Below, piece after piece: positions 15,771 to 23,902 of a DNA stretch of 37,230 nt (positions are counted from its first letter, which is position 1; each line of letters starts with the position of its first letter). Origin of the DNA: DATIXJ01 sp035518715 (lineage in GTDB: Bacteria; Bacteroidota; Ignavibacteria; UBA10030; SZUA-254); NCBI GenBank assembly GCA_035518715.1, contig DATIXJ010000101.1:1-37230 (forward strand), read 5' to 3'. The notes under the pieces are model-generated. The model had not been told where the DNA came from. It ran no database searches and was given only the letters and a program-made list of their open reading frames with translations. The translations under genes were made by a program, and so were the position numbers.

Positions 15771-16118
15771 ATGACCATGAGTATGAAATACGAAATTAAG
15801 AAGAACGGCACTTCGACGCTGCTGAAACTTCTGGGGAGAAAGCTGGATGCAACGATCAGTCCGGATTTGAAGGCGGAGTTTCTCGTTTTGTGCAAGCCCA
15901 AGGTGTGTAACAAGCTGATCATCGACATGAAAGAAGTCCAGTTTTGCGACAGCAGCGGGCTCAGCGCGCTGCTGATCGCCGATCGGACGATGCGTGCCCA
16001 CGGCGGACTGGTTCACCTCGTCCATGTCCATAAGAAAGTGCTCGATCTGATGAAGATCTCACAGCTCGACCGTCTCTTCACCATCAATTCCACTGTTGAA
16101 GACGCCGTTAACGCGTAA
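15771..16118 (+). CDS. STAS-domain anti-sigma-factor antagonist-like protein
   Basis: A 115-residue single STAS domain of the SpoIIAA/RsbV kind. Such proteins bind anti-sigma kinases and are switched off by phosphorylation of a serine. The phosphorylation loop is visible in VQFCDSSGLSALLIA (Ser61/Ser62). The preceding strand is KLIIDMKEV, and the C-terminal helix is RLFTINSTVEDAVNA. The length is normal. The start is ATG 15771 (preceded by AGGA); in-frame ATGs at 15777 and 15783 also exist. No RsbW/SpoIIAB kinase or PP2C phosphatase lies nearby, so a partner must be elsewhere. It lies between the GT9-like gene and the first sodium:solute symporter. Confidence 0.85.
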   Translation: MTMSMKYEIKKNGTSTLLKLLGRKLDATISPDLKAEFLVLCKPKVCNKLIIDMKEVQFCDSSGLSALLIADRTMRAHGGLVHLVHVHKKVLDLMKISQLDRLFTINSTVEDAVNA

Positions 16119-16166
16119 ACAGGGTCCGGGCCTTCCTCAACTCCCCATTTTCTCGTCTCGGGAATA

Positions 16167-17642
16167 ATGGGTTTCACGTCTCTTGATTATCTCATTGTTG
16201 TCGTTTATCTCCTTGGCGTAACAGGCATCGGCGCGTTCATTGCCGGCAGGCAATCGACCGCACGCGATTACTTTCTGGGCGGCAAAACGATGGCGTGGTG
16301 GTCGGTCGGCTTCTCCATCGTTGCAAGCGAAACCAGCACGTTAACGTTTATCAGTGTTCCCGGACTTGCCTACCGCGGGGAAATGCATTTTCTCCAGCTT
16401 GCATTCGGCTATGTGGTCGGAAGATTGCTGGTCAGCGTGCTGTTCATTCCCGCATACTACCGCGGCGATCTTGAAACTGCATACGACTTTCTTGGCAAGC
16501 GATTTGGTGTCGGAGTCCGGAAATTCACTTCTTCAGTCTTCCTGATTACCCGCGTTCTTGCCTCCGGTGTCCGGCTGTTTGCTACCGCCATCCCGGTTCA
16601 TCTGATCACCGGGCTTGATTATCCGATGAGCATCCTCATCATCGGAATCTCCACGCTGATCTACACCTATGTGGGAGGTTTGCGCGCCGTCGTGGCAATG
16701 GACGTTGTCCAGCTCTTCCTGTACCTTTCAGGCGCTCTGGCGTCGATGATTCTCATCCTTCATCAGCTCCCCGGAGGATGGAATGAGGTTGTTCAACGCG
16801 CAACGATGAACGGCACGAATAAGTTTGAGATTTTCAATATGAGTTCCGGCGGCGGGATCATTGGTTTTTTGTCCACACCGTATACGTTGGCGGGCGGCCT
16901 TCTCGGCGGAACATTTCTCACGATGGCCTCGCACGGCACCGATCAGCTTCTTGTTCAGCGCCTCCTCGGATGCCGGTCGAGATGGGACAGCCAGCGCGCA
17001 CTCATGCTTGACGCGGTGTTCATTGCTCTGCAGTTTGCCTTTTTCCTGATTCTCGGGCTCTGTCTCTACGCCTTCTATCACGGCGCCACCATCGAACAAC
17101 TCGGATTGAAATCCACGGATGAGGTCTTTCCGAAATTTATCGTGGAGAGTCTGCCGAGCGGCCTGGCAGGGTTGCTCATTTCCGGTGTCCTGGCTTCTGC
17201 CATGGGAAGTCTCTCATCCTCGATCAGCGCGCTCGCATCGTCAACGCATCTCGATCTCTTCAGATTGACCCGCCGGGGGACCTCGCTCGATGCGAAACAG
17301 GAACTGCGCTGGTCGCGATCGTTCACACTGTTTTGGGGTATCATGCTGATTGGCGGCGCACTGCTCTTCACCGACACGAAGAGCGCAGTGGTTGAACTCG
17401 GTTTGAAGATCGCATCATTTACCTACGGCGGGCTTCTCGGCGCGTTTTTCCTTGGCTTGTTCTTTCGCCGGATATCCGGCCGTGACGTCGTCATCGGTTT
17501 TGTGGCCGGACTTCTTACGATGGCGTACGTTATCTACGGTACCACGATCGATTTTACCTGGCATGCGCTCATCGGCTGCCTGGCGACATTACTTGCGGGC
17601 AATGTAGCCGCTCTGTTCGGAAGAAGTCATTCAATTTCATGA
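16167..17642 (+). CDS. sodium:solute symporter family protein 1
   Basis: A 491-residue inner-membrane protein with about thirteen helices of the SSS/SLC5 (LeuT-like) fold. The sequence after TM1 (DYFLGGKTMAWWSVGFSIVA) and the following SETSTLTFISVPG match the family's sodium-binding region. A further hallmark is SGVLASAMGSLSSSISALAS, near residues 337-357, in TM8. It moves a solute (sugar, amino acid, organic acid or vitamin) with Na+. The sequence does not reveal the substrate. The ATG follows the STAS stop by 48 bases, with a weak GGGA ribosome-binding site. A second, divergent SSS gene follows after only 12 bases. Confidence 0.88.
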   Translation: MGFTSLDYLIVVVYLLGVTGIGAFIAGRQSTARDYFLGGKTMAWWSVGFSIVASETSTLTFISVPGLAYRGEMHFLQLAFGYVVGRLLVSVLFIPAYYRGDLETAYDFLGKRFGVGVRKFTSSVFLITRVLASGVRLFATAIPVHLITGLDYPMSILIIGISTLIYTYVGGLRAVVAMDVVQLFLYLSGALASMILILHQLPGGWNEVVQRATMNGTNKFEIFNMSSGGGIIGFLSTPYTLAGGLLGGTFLTMASHGTDQLLVQRLLGCRSRWDSQRALMLDAVFIALQFAFFLILGLCLYAFYHGATIEQLGLKSTDEVFPKFIVESLPSGLAGLLISGVLASAMGSLSSSISALASSTHLDLFRLTRRGTSLDAKQELRWSRSFTLFWGIMLIGGALLFTDTKSAVVELGLKIASFTYGGLLGAFFLGLFFRRISGRDVVIGFVAGLLTMAYVIYGTTIDFTWHALIGCLATLLAGNVAALFGRSHSIS

Positions 17643-17654
17643 CCGGAGAGTCTT

Positions 17655-19436
17655 ATGCAATTGACACCAATTGACTGGATAGTCGTCGCTCTCTATTTTC
17701 TCTTCAATCTCCTCATCGGCCTCTATTTCCGGAGAAGAGCGACAAAGAGCGTAGATGACTTCTTCATCTCCGGCAGGAACGTCAGCTGGTGGCTGGCAGG
17801 AACCTCGATGGTCGCAACCACGTTCGCCGCGGATACTCCGCTTGCCGTCACCGGACTTGTTGCCCGGTACGGGATCGCCGGCAACTGGCTCTGGTGGAGC
17901 ATGTTGTTCAGCGGCATGCTGACCGTCTTTTTCTACGCACGTTTGTGGCGGCGTGCGGGCGTTCTTACGGATGTTGAGTTTGCGGAAATCCGGTACAGCG
18001 GAAAACCTGCCATGTTCCTGAGGGGCTTTCGCGCGCTCTACCTCGGACTCCCGATCAACCTGATCATTATGGGATGGGTCAATCTTGCCATCGTAAAGAT
18101 TCTCATGCTCGTAGTGGGAGTCTCGAAGGTCGAAGCACTGGCGATCGCCATCGGCATGATGGTCATTACCGCCTCCATCTCAACCCTCTCCGGGCTCTGG
18201 GGGGTTCTCTGGACAGATCTCTTTCAGTTTGTTCTGAAGATGGGGATGGTCATTCTGCTGGCGGTTGTTGCTGTGGGAGCAGCGGGCGGACTCGCATCTC
18301 TCAAACAACAGCTTCTGGTGCTTGAAGCACATCGCGGCGGATCAGGTTCCATACTCTCACTCTTCCCGGACCTGAATTCAACATGGATGCCGTTCCTGAC
18401 GTTCTTTGTCTATATTGCCGTGAACTGGTGGGCGTCATGGTATCCCGGCGCGGAACCGGGGGGAGGGGGATATGTTGCGCAGAGAATATTTTCCGCGAAA
18501 AATGAGAAGCATTCACTCCTTGCGACGCTCTGGTTCAATCTTGCACATTATGCTCTGCGTCCCTGGCCCTGGATTCTCGTTGCACTTGTCGCAATGGTGC
18601 GCTATCAGAACGATGCCGCATTTGCCTCCGACCCAGAATCGGGATACATCCGGATTCTGGTGTCTGATCTGCCGGTCTATTTCAGAGGTCTGATGCTCGC
18701 GGCGTTCGCGGCAGCGTACATGTCGACAATCGGCACTCAGCTGAACTGGGGTGCCAGCTATCTCGTGAACGATGTCTATAAGCGGTTTTTGGTCCGCGCA
18801 CGACAGGATCGCCACTACGTCGGAGTCGCACAACTGACGACCATCTTCCTCATGATCCTCTCGGCGATCGTGACCTATTTCATGGGGTCGATCGAGGGAG
18901 CGTGGAAATTTCTCATAGCGCTCGGTGCGGGCACCGGTCTCGTCTATATCCTCCGGTGGTTCTGGTGGCGTATCAACGCCTGGTCGGAGGTTTCTGCAAT
19001 GGCGGCCGCATTCATCACGTCGCTTTCCCTCCAGTACGTCTTCCAGCTTGACGAAGCAAATCCCCGCGAGTTTGCGATGCTTCTTCTGCTCACTGTTGCG
19101 ATAACATCGGTGGTTTGGATCGCTGTAACATTTCTGACGGATCCGGAGCCGCGTGAGACTCTTCTGGCATTCTACCGGCGTGTGAAACCGAGCGCCGCTT
19201 TTTGGGGGCCTGTTGCAAAAGAAGCCACAGACGTCATTCCTCAGCGCGATGGCATGTTCAATCTTCTCGATTGGTTAAGCGGGGTGGCGATGATCTATGC
19301 ATTTCTCTTTGGTACCGGAAAATTGATTTTCGGAGAGTATGCATGGGGATCGGTGTTCTTACTGGCGGGTCTTATTTTTGGATTTGTGATTTATCGCGAT
19401 CTCAACCGTCGGGGGTGGGAAACGGTAGCTAACTGA
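17655..19436 (+). CDS. sodium:solute symporter family protein 2
   Basis: A 593-residue polytopic membrane protein of the same SSS family as its upstream neighbour, but clearly divergent and about 100 residues longer. The family signature after TM1 is DDFFISGRNVSWWLAGTSMV, followed by ATTFAADTPLAVTG. The TM8 region reads RGLMLAAFAAAYMSTIGTQLNWGASYLVNDVY, the SSS core with sodium-coordinating Ser/Thr. A long insert of Trp-rich sequence (about 250-290) and extra C-terminal helices are typical of the large SSS subtype found in Bacteroidota and Ignavibacteria. The substrate is unknown. It has a good ribosome-binding site (GGAG) and follows the first symporter by 12 bases, so both should be on one transcript. 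Confidence 0.88.
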   Translation: MQLTPIDWIVVALYFLFNLLIGLYFRRRATKSVDDFFISGRNVSWWLAGTSMVATTFAADTPLAVTGLVARYGIAGNWLWWSMLFSGMLTVFFYARLWRRAGVLTDVEFAEIRYSGKPAMFLRGFRALYLGLPINLIIMGWVNLAIVKILMLVVGVSKVEALAIAIGMMVITASISTLSGLWGVLWTDLFQFVLKMGMVILLAVVAVGAAGGLASLKQQLLVLEAHRGGSGSILSLFPDLNSTWMPFLTFFVYIAVNWWASWYPGAEPGGGGYVAQRIFSAKNEKHSLLATLWFNLAHYALRPWPWILVALVAMVRYQNDAAFASDPESGYIRILVSDLPVYFRGLMLAAFAAAYMSTIGTQLNWGASYLVNDVYKRFLVRARQDRHYVGVAQLTTIFLMILSAIVTYFMGSIEGAWKFLIALGAGTGLVYILRWFWWRINAWSEVSAMAAAFITSLSLQYVFQLDEANPREFAMLLLLTVAITSVVWIAVTFLTDPEPRETLLAFYRRVKPSAAFWGPVAKEATDVIPQRDGMFNLLDWLSGVAMIYAFLFGTGKLIFGEYAWGSVFLLAGLIFGFVIYRDLNRRGWETVAN

Positions 19437-19455
19437 TTTACCGCGAGAAGGGGGG

Positions 19456-19469
19456 AATCCGATCGGATT
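19456..19469. repeat. perfect 14-bp palindrome in intergenic gap
   Basis: AATCCGATCGGATT is fully self-complementary. It lies 20 bases after the symporter stop and over 110 bases before the grpE promoter. It could be a protein-binding site or part of a terminator, but no T-run follows. Nothing else is visible in 19437-19583. Confidence 0.35.
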
Positions 19470-19583
19470 TAGTCGCGTATTCACCTGACGTTTGAGTAAA
19501 TGATGTTCTCGGGGGAGATGATCCATGTTCGAGCGACAACAAGCTGATTTCGGTTCTGACCGATCGCCGTCCCCTCCGAATTC

Positions 19584-19612
19584 TTGACAAAGTGTTCAAA
19601 AAGAGGTATAAT
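19584..19612 (+). promoter_or_regulatory. grpE: consensus sigma70 promoter for grpE-dnaJ
   Basis: An exact consensus match: TTGACA (19584-19589), 17 bases, TATAAT (19607-19612), about 50 bases upstream of the grpE ATG. I see no CIRCE (HrcA-binding) inverted repeat near it, so the usual heat-shock operator is not evident. Confidence 0.85.
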
Positions 19613-19663
19613 TCTGTAGTTTACTGCCTCGTTGTTATCACGAATTCAACTCTACGCAAAGGA

Positions 19664-20257
19664 ATGGAAGAAGAAAAACCGCCGGAAAACACGCCGTCGG
19701 ATCGTACGATTTTTGACTCGCAGGATGTTCCGAAACAGATTCCGGAACTGAGCGAAGTCGATCTTCTCAGCGCGAAGGTCGTTGAGCTGGAAACCGCACT
19801 CAATCAATACAAGGATCAGCTGCTGCGAAAAGCCGCGGAGTTTGAGAATTATAAGAAGCGGACGGAGAGCGATTACGCGACACTGGTCCGTTATGCGAAC
19901 GAAGACCTTGTGGGAAAACTCCTTCCGGTTCTGGATGATTTTGAACGCTCATTGAAAGCCATCAAGAAAACCGAAGCATCCGGGGGAAGTAACGAAAAGA
20001 ACAATGTGTTCGGGCAGGCACTCGAACTCATTTACAACAAGCTGGGGAAAATTCTGGAAAGTCAGGGGTTGAAGCATTTTGAAGTTGTCGGACAGCCCTT
20101 CGATCCTCAACTCCACGACGCTCTGATGCAGATGCCAAAGAGCGGTGTACCGCCGCATACCGTCATAGAAGAAGTGGAGAAAGGATACATGCTCGGGGAG
20201 AAAGTTCTGCGTCATGCCAGGGTGATCGTGTCGTCAGAATCTTCTGACGGCAAATGA
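19664..20257 (+). CDS. grpE: nucleotide exchange factor GrpE
   Basis: A 197-residue cytoplasmic protein that releases ADP from DnaK in the Hsp70 cycle. An acidic N-terminal tail is followed by a long coiled coil (about 30-100, containing LLRKAAEFENYKKRTESDY). The C-terminal beta-domain (about 140-190) has the signature GQPFDPQLHDALMQMP and VIEEVEKGYMLGEKVLRHARVIVS. The frame is open upstream to a GTG at 19592, but that would overlap the promoter. ATG 19664, with AAAGGA directly before, gives the normal length. dnaJ follows after 29 bases. dnaK is not in this window. Confidence 0.95.
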   Translation: MEEEKPPENTPSDRTIFDSQDVPKQIPELSEVDLLSAKVVELETALNQYKDQLLRKAAEFENYKKRTESDYATLVRYANEDLVGKLLPVLDDFERSLKAIKKTEASGGSNEKNNVFGQALELIYNKLGKILESQGLKHFEVVGQPFDPQLHDALMQMPKSGVPPHTVIEEVEKGYMLGEKVLRHARVIVSSESSDGK

Positions 20258-20286
20258 GATCCCGGAACGCGTCAGTCTGAGAGACA

Positions 20287-21465
20287 ATGTCAAAGAGAGA
20301 TTATTACGAAATTCTGGAAGTCGGGCGTTCGGCAAGTCAGGACGAGATCAAGAAGGCCTACCGCAAGGCGGCCCTGAAATATCATCCAGACCGTAATCCG
20401 AACAATAAGGAAGCGGAAGAGAAATTCAAGGAAGCCGCAGAGGCGTATGAAGTTCTCAGCGATACCGACAAGCGGCGCCGTTACGATCAGTACGGCCACG
20501 AGGGTGTCCGCGCGGGAACCGATTATCACGGATATTCCAACGTCAACGATATCTTCTCCACGTTCAGCGATATCTTCGGATCAGGGTTCGGGGGAAGCAT
20601 ATTCGAGGAAGTCTTTGCCGGCGGAGGTCGCGCCCGCGCACGGGGCCGCGGACAGACCGGAATTCCCGGCTCAGACCTGAAGATCCGCCTGAGACTCTCA
20701 TTGGAGGAAATTGCACACGGGGTCGAAAAGAAACTGAAGATCAAACGGTGGAAAATCTGTGAGACGTGTGACGGAACTGGTGCCAAATCGAGCGGTTCGC
20801 GTGTGACATGCCCGACATGCAACGGCACCGGAGAACTCCGGCAGGTGTCTCGATCAGTCTTCGGACAGTTTGTCAATATCACAACGTGCAGCACCTGTAA
20901 CGGGGAAGGCAAAATCATCAAAGACCGGTGCAACTCCTGCGGAGGTGAAGGCCGGGTGCAGGGCGAAACGACAATCAAGGTCAACGTCCCTGCCGGTGTT
21001 GCGGAAGGAAACTATATTCCCCTTCGCGGACAGGGAAATGCGGGACAGCGCGGCGGCCCGGCGGGCGATTTGCTCGTCGTCATCGAGGAAGAAGCTCATT
21101 CCCTGTTTGTGCGGAATAATGATGATATTCTCCTCGACCTCCTGATCAGTTTTCCGGAAGCCGTACTGGGAACGGAGGTGGAAGTTCCGACGCTGGACGG
21201 CAGGGCCCGGCTCAAGGTCGATCCGGGAACACCGTCAGGGAAGATTCTGCGTATGCGCGCCAAGGGGATTCCCCAGTTGAACGGTGGTCCCCGCGGTGAT
21301 GAACTGGTACGCGTCAACGTGTTTGTGCCGACACATGTTTCCAAGGAAGACAGAGAAGCGCTCAAGAATTTGTCGAAGAGTGAAGGTATCAAACCACAGG
21401 AAGGCGATCGGTCGGCTCATTCCGATAAGTCGTTTTTTGAGAAGATGAAAAACATGTTTTCGTAA
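20287..21465 (+). CDS. dnaJ: chaperone protein DnaJ
   Basis: A 392-residue type I Hsp40. The J domain (residues 1-70) has the HPD motif at His33-Pro34-Asp35 and stimulates the ATPase of DnaK. A Gly/Phe-rich linker follows (about 75-125). The cysteine-rich zinc domain has four CxxCxGxG repeats (CETCDGTG, CPTCNGTG, CSTCNGEG, CNSCGGEG; about 159-220). The C-terminal substrate-binding domains follow (VPAGVAEGNYIPLRGQGNAG, then LKVDPGTPSGKILRMRAKG). The length and all modules are intact. It is transcribed with grpE from the consensus promoter and is followed by a hairpin terminator. Confidence 0.97.
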   Translation: MSKRDYYEILEVGRSASQDEIKKAYRKAALKYHPDRNPNNKEAEEKFKEAAEAYEVLSDTDKRRRYDQYGHEGVRAGTDYHGYSNVNDIFSTFSDIFGSGFGGSIFEEVFAGGGRARARGRGQTGIPGSDLKIRLRLSLEEIAHGVEKKLKIKRWKICETCDGTGAKSSGSRVTCPTCNGTGELRQVSRSVFGQFVNITTCSTCNGEGKIIKDRCNSCGGEGRVQGETTIKVNVPAGVAEGNYIPLRGQGNAGQRGGPAGDLLVVIEEEAHSLFVRNNDDILLDLLISFPEAVLGTEVEVPTLDGRARLKVDPGTPSGKILRMRAKGIPQLNGGPRGDELVRVNVFVPTHVSKEDREALKNLSKSEGIKPQEGDRSAHSDKSFFEKMKNMFS

Positions 21466-21468
21466 GCG

Positions 21469-21490
21469 CGAGCGGAGGTCGCTCGTTTTT
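21469..21490 (+). terminator. rho-independent terminator after dnaJ
   Basis: CGAGCG (21469-21474) pairs with CGCTCG (21480-21485) around a five-base loop, followed by five T residues. It sits only 13 bases before the comEA-like ATG, so the downstream operon either relies on read-through or has a promoter inside dnaJ that I could not find. Confidence 0.75.
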
Positions 21491-21502
21491 CATCCGTCTT
21501 TC

Positions 21503-21970
21503 ATGAAATTTCTTCAAGCATTCAGGGACCGTTTCGGTCTGACCACGACGGAGAATAAAGTCATTCTGTTCCTCGTCGCGGCGTTCGTTGCCGGCATGGG
21601 CATCCGTATGTTCCGGTCGGCGTGGAATCCTCTTCCGACGTACGATTATGCGGCGTCGGATTCGGAGTTTGCGGCCCGGTCCGCTCAAGCGGATCTTCCC
21701 GATACACTGCGCCCGGGCGCCGATACTTCGGCAAATTCTGCCGGAGGGGATGATGCTTCCGATTCGTCCGCTCTCTTTGTCAATCTCAATACTGCCGGAA
21801 GTGAAGAACTGGTTGCTCTGCCCGGAATCGGGCCGGCAATGGCAAACCGCATTATCGCGTACAGAAACGAGCACGGCAAATTCAGAAAGGTGAACGATCT
21901 CTCCAACGTCAGGGGGATCGGCAAGAAAAAACTTGAACATCTGCGGCCCTATATTACGGTGGAACAATAA
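21503..21970 (+). CDS. ComEA-family helix-hairpin-helix DNA-binding protein
   Basis: A 155-residue membrane-anchored protein. One transmembrane helix (about 21-38, VILFLVAAFVAGMGIRMF) is followed by a low-complexity Ala/Ser/Asp linker. A ComEA-type helix-hairpin-helix domain lies at about 90-152. It reads VNLNTAGSEELVALPGIGPA, continues with a second hairpin (DLSNVRGIGKKKLEHLRPYI), and has both 'GIG' turns. ComEA proteins bind double-stranded DNA in the periplasm during transformation, though many members of this class are uncharacterised. The ATG lies 13 bases after the dnaJ terminator. The PilM-like gene follows after three bases, which supports a shared envelope-associated role. Confidence 0.85.
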   Translation: MKFLQAFRDRFGLTTTENKVILFLVAAFVAGMGIRMFRSAWNPLPTYDYAASDSEFAARSAQADLPDTLRPGADTSANSAGGDDASDSSALFVNLNTAGSEELVALPGIGPAMANRIIAYRNEHGKFRKVNDLSNVRGIGKKKLEHLRPYITVEQ

Positions 21971-21973
21971 GCC

Positions 21974-22843
21974 ATGGCAAGAGACTGTGTTCTGGGAATT
22001 GCTGTAGAAGACGAACATGCCCGGTATGCCACGTTCGAGGTTCACGGAATGAGGCATGTTCTCCTGCACGTCGACGAGCATCCCCGCGATAATGACTCTC
22101 CGGGCTGGTTTCTGCGGAGAATCTCCGAGCCGAAGGACAAACACTACAGGCATGTCTCCGAGGTGTCGGTTGCCCTGGGCCTGTCGTCCACGATTATGCA
22201 CGTCTTTCCGCTCGATGCCTCGCTCTCACAAAGCGAGCGGAACGATCATATTCACTGGGAGCTTTCGAGCTATATACCCGAGTATGATCCGAAACAATAT
22301 GTGGTCGACTGGCGCATTCTCCGGCCCGCGTCACAGGACCAGGTTGCCGATCTTCTCGTTGTAGCCGTGAATCGCTCCCTCGTGCTCGAGATCCAGAAAT
22401 TCATCAACGATCAGCAGCTCAGGATCGGGACGATCGATACGTCGTATTTTGCATCGGAGTTTTCCTTTCAGGTTAACTACGCCGAACGGAAAACAAAGAG
22501 TGTCATCCTCATTGTCCTGCACCGGACGCATGCGGAAATCGGCTGGGAAGCCAACGGGAAATTAGTGCATTTTGAACTGGTAAGAGAAACTTCACCGTCC
22601 AAAATCGTTCAGCGGATCCGGCGGCACCTTCCGGATTACCCCGTGTCTGAAGTCTATTGCTGCGGGGAAATATCAAACACCGAGGATGTGAAAACCTTCC
22701 AGTATGAGCTAGGACTTCCTGCCCTCGTTGTCAATCCGTTCAACCGCCTCGTGAAAAGGAGTCTCTGGAAGACGTCGCAGAGTCTCCGTGGAAGCGAGTT
22801 TGTCCTCAATTCGTGTGCCGGAATTGCACTTCAGCCGCAATGA
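21974..22843 (+). CDS. PilM-like (actin-fold) protein
   Basis: A 289-residue soluble protein. Its middle part (HWELSSYIPEYDPKQYVVDW, then VADLLVVAVNRSLVLEIQKF and IGTIDTSYFAS) follows the pattern of type IV pilus assembly PilM and related actin-like ATPases: 'E..~yiP...~~~v~d~~~l', then an 'lvvA~~~~~v' strand, then 'iDt'. The phosphate-1 motif of PilM (GIDIGSSSVK) is not preserved at the start (VLGIAVEDEHARYATFE). It may therefore not bind ATP. The length is shorter than typical PilM (about 350). It follows comEA by three bases and overlaps rsmD by four bases (ATGA at 22840-22843). No pilN, pilO or pilQ neighbour is present. A scaffold role for a pilus or competence complex is inferred, not shown. 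Confidence 0.6.
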   Translation: MARDCVLGIAVEDEHARYATFEVHGMRHVLLHVDEHPRDNDSPGWFLRRISEPKDKHYRHVSEVSVALGLSSTIMHVFPLDASLSQSERNDHIHWELSSYIPEYDPKQYVVDWRILRPASQDQVADLLVVAVNRSLVLEIQKFINDQQLRIGTIDTSYFASEFSFQVNYAERKTKSVILIVLHRTHAEIGWEANGKLVHFELVRETSPSKIVQRIRRHLPDYPVSEVYCCGEISNTEDVKTFQYELGLPALVVNPFNRLVKRSLWKTSQSLRGSEFVLNSCAGIALQPQ

Positions 22844-23400
22844 GAATCATCGCAGGGAAGTACAAGGGGCGTATCCTTGAGTCGCCGCGGGACGGAGATG
22901 TCCGGCCCGCAACTGGGCGCGTGAAGGGGACGATCTTCAATATGCTTCAGAACCGCCTCAATCTTATCGGTGCAAGTGTCCTTGATCTCTTTGCAGGAAG
23001 CGGCAGCTTGGGTTTTGAGGCGTTGAGCCGCGGCGCGCGATCTGTCACGTTTGTCGAATCCACATCTTCGGTTCTGAGGACCGTCGAGAAGAATGCCGCG
23101 CATCTCGGGTGTGAGGATGACTGCGACTTTCTGCGGTCACCGGCTGAGGATTACCTCCTCCATGCCAGAGAGAAGTTTGATCTCATCTTTGCCGATCCTC
23201 CGTACGCGTATACGGATACCGGGAGGATCCCGCTGCAGGTCTTTCAGAAGGATTTGCTCAAGCGAGAGGGATTTCTTATCATTGAACATACGAAGCACGT
23301 TGTATTTGAAGTTTCGGAGCTCTACGAGGAGGTGGAACGCCGGATCTTCGGATCGACCATAGTAACGTTTCTTGTCCATCGTACAAAGAATCAGCAGTAA
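22840..23400 (+). CDS. rsmD: 16S rRNA (guanine966-N2)-methyltransferase
   Basis: A 186-residue protein, the usual RsmD length. It methylates G966 in 16S rRNA using S-adenosylmethionine. The start (MRIIAGKYKGRILESP) and RPATGRVKGTIFNML are the RsmD signature. The SAM-binding motif is VLDLFAGSGSLGFEAL (about 47-62). The catalytic motif is ADPPYAY (about 118-124). The frame opens at 22813, but ATG 22840, overlapping the previous stop (ATGA), fits the family start. It is followed after six bases by coaD, a pairing common in bacterial genomes. Confidence 0.95.
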   Translation: MRIIAGKYKGRILESPRDGDVRPATGRVKGTIFNMLQNRLNLIGASVLDLFAGSGSLGFEALSRGARSVTFVESTSSVLRTVEKNAAHLGCEDDCDFLRSPAEDYLLHAREKFDLIFADPPYAYTDTGRIPLQVFQKDLLKREGFLIIEHTKHVVFEVSELYEEVERRIFGSTIVTFLVHRTKNQQ

Positions 23401-23406
23401 TTTGTC

Positions 23407-23892
23407 ATGAGAACCGCGCTCTATCCGGGCACATTCGATCCCATCACACTTGGACATCTTGATGTCATCGCGAGGGCCCGGGACATTTTCGACAAGGTCA
23501 TAGTGACCGTGGCATCAAATTCACTGAAGAAGCCGTTGTTCACACCGCGGGAGCGGGTGGAGATGATCCGTGAGGTGGTCGCTTCCTACAAGAACGTCGA
23601 GGTGGAAGAATTCAGCGGACTTCTCGTTGCCTTTGCCGAAAAAAAGAACGCAACGGCAATCGTCCGTGGATTGCGCGCGGTATCGGATTTTGAATATGAA
23701 TTCCAGATGGCACTTACGAACAGGAAATTGAACGACAGGATCACGACAGTTTTTCTCATGCCGCACGAACAATACACGTATCTCAATTCGAGCATTGTTC
23801 GCGAGATCGCATCTCTGGGCGGAGATGTCGCGAGTTTTGTCCCTGAGTCCGTTCGCCGCCGGCTGGAAAAGAAAATCCGATCACTCAAATGA
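23407..23892 (+). CDS. coaD: phosphopantetheine adenylyltransferase
   Basis: A 161-residue protein of normal length. CoaD joins 4'-phosphopantetheine and ATP to form dephospho-CoA, the penultimate step of coenzyme A synthesis. The start YPGTFDPITLGH contains the nucleotidyltransferase TxGH motif (His17). The C-terminal nucleotide-binding SSIVREIASLGGDV motif is present. The middle AIVRGLRAVSDFEYEFQMAL matches the phosphopantetheine-binding region. The gene follows rsmD by six bases and is followed by the aminotransferase gene after ten. It links functionally, though not physically, to acpS at 3634. Confidence 0.97.
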   Translation: MRTALYPGTFDPITLGHLDVIARARDIFDKVIVTVASNSLKKPLFTPRERVEMIREVVASYKNVEVEEFSGLLVAFAEKKNATAIVRGLRAVSDFEYEFQMALTNRKLNDRITTVFLMPHEQYTYLNSSIVREIASLGGDVASFVPESVRRRLEKKIRSLK

Positions 23893-23902
23893 CAAAGGAC
23901 GG

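Noticed and set aside
15108..16031. 307-codon open frame on the - strand
   Set aside because: Antisense to the end of ligA, the GT9-like and STAS genes; it is an overlap shadow.
19592..19663. GTG-initiated extension of grpE
   Set aside because: The extension overlaps the consensus promoter, and ATG 19664 gives the standard protein.
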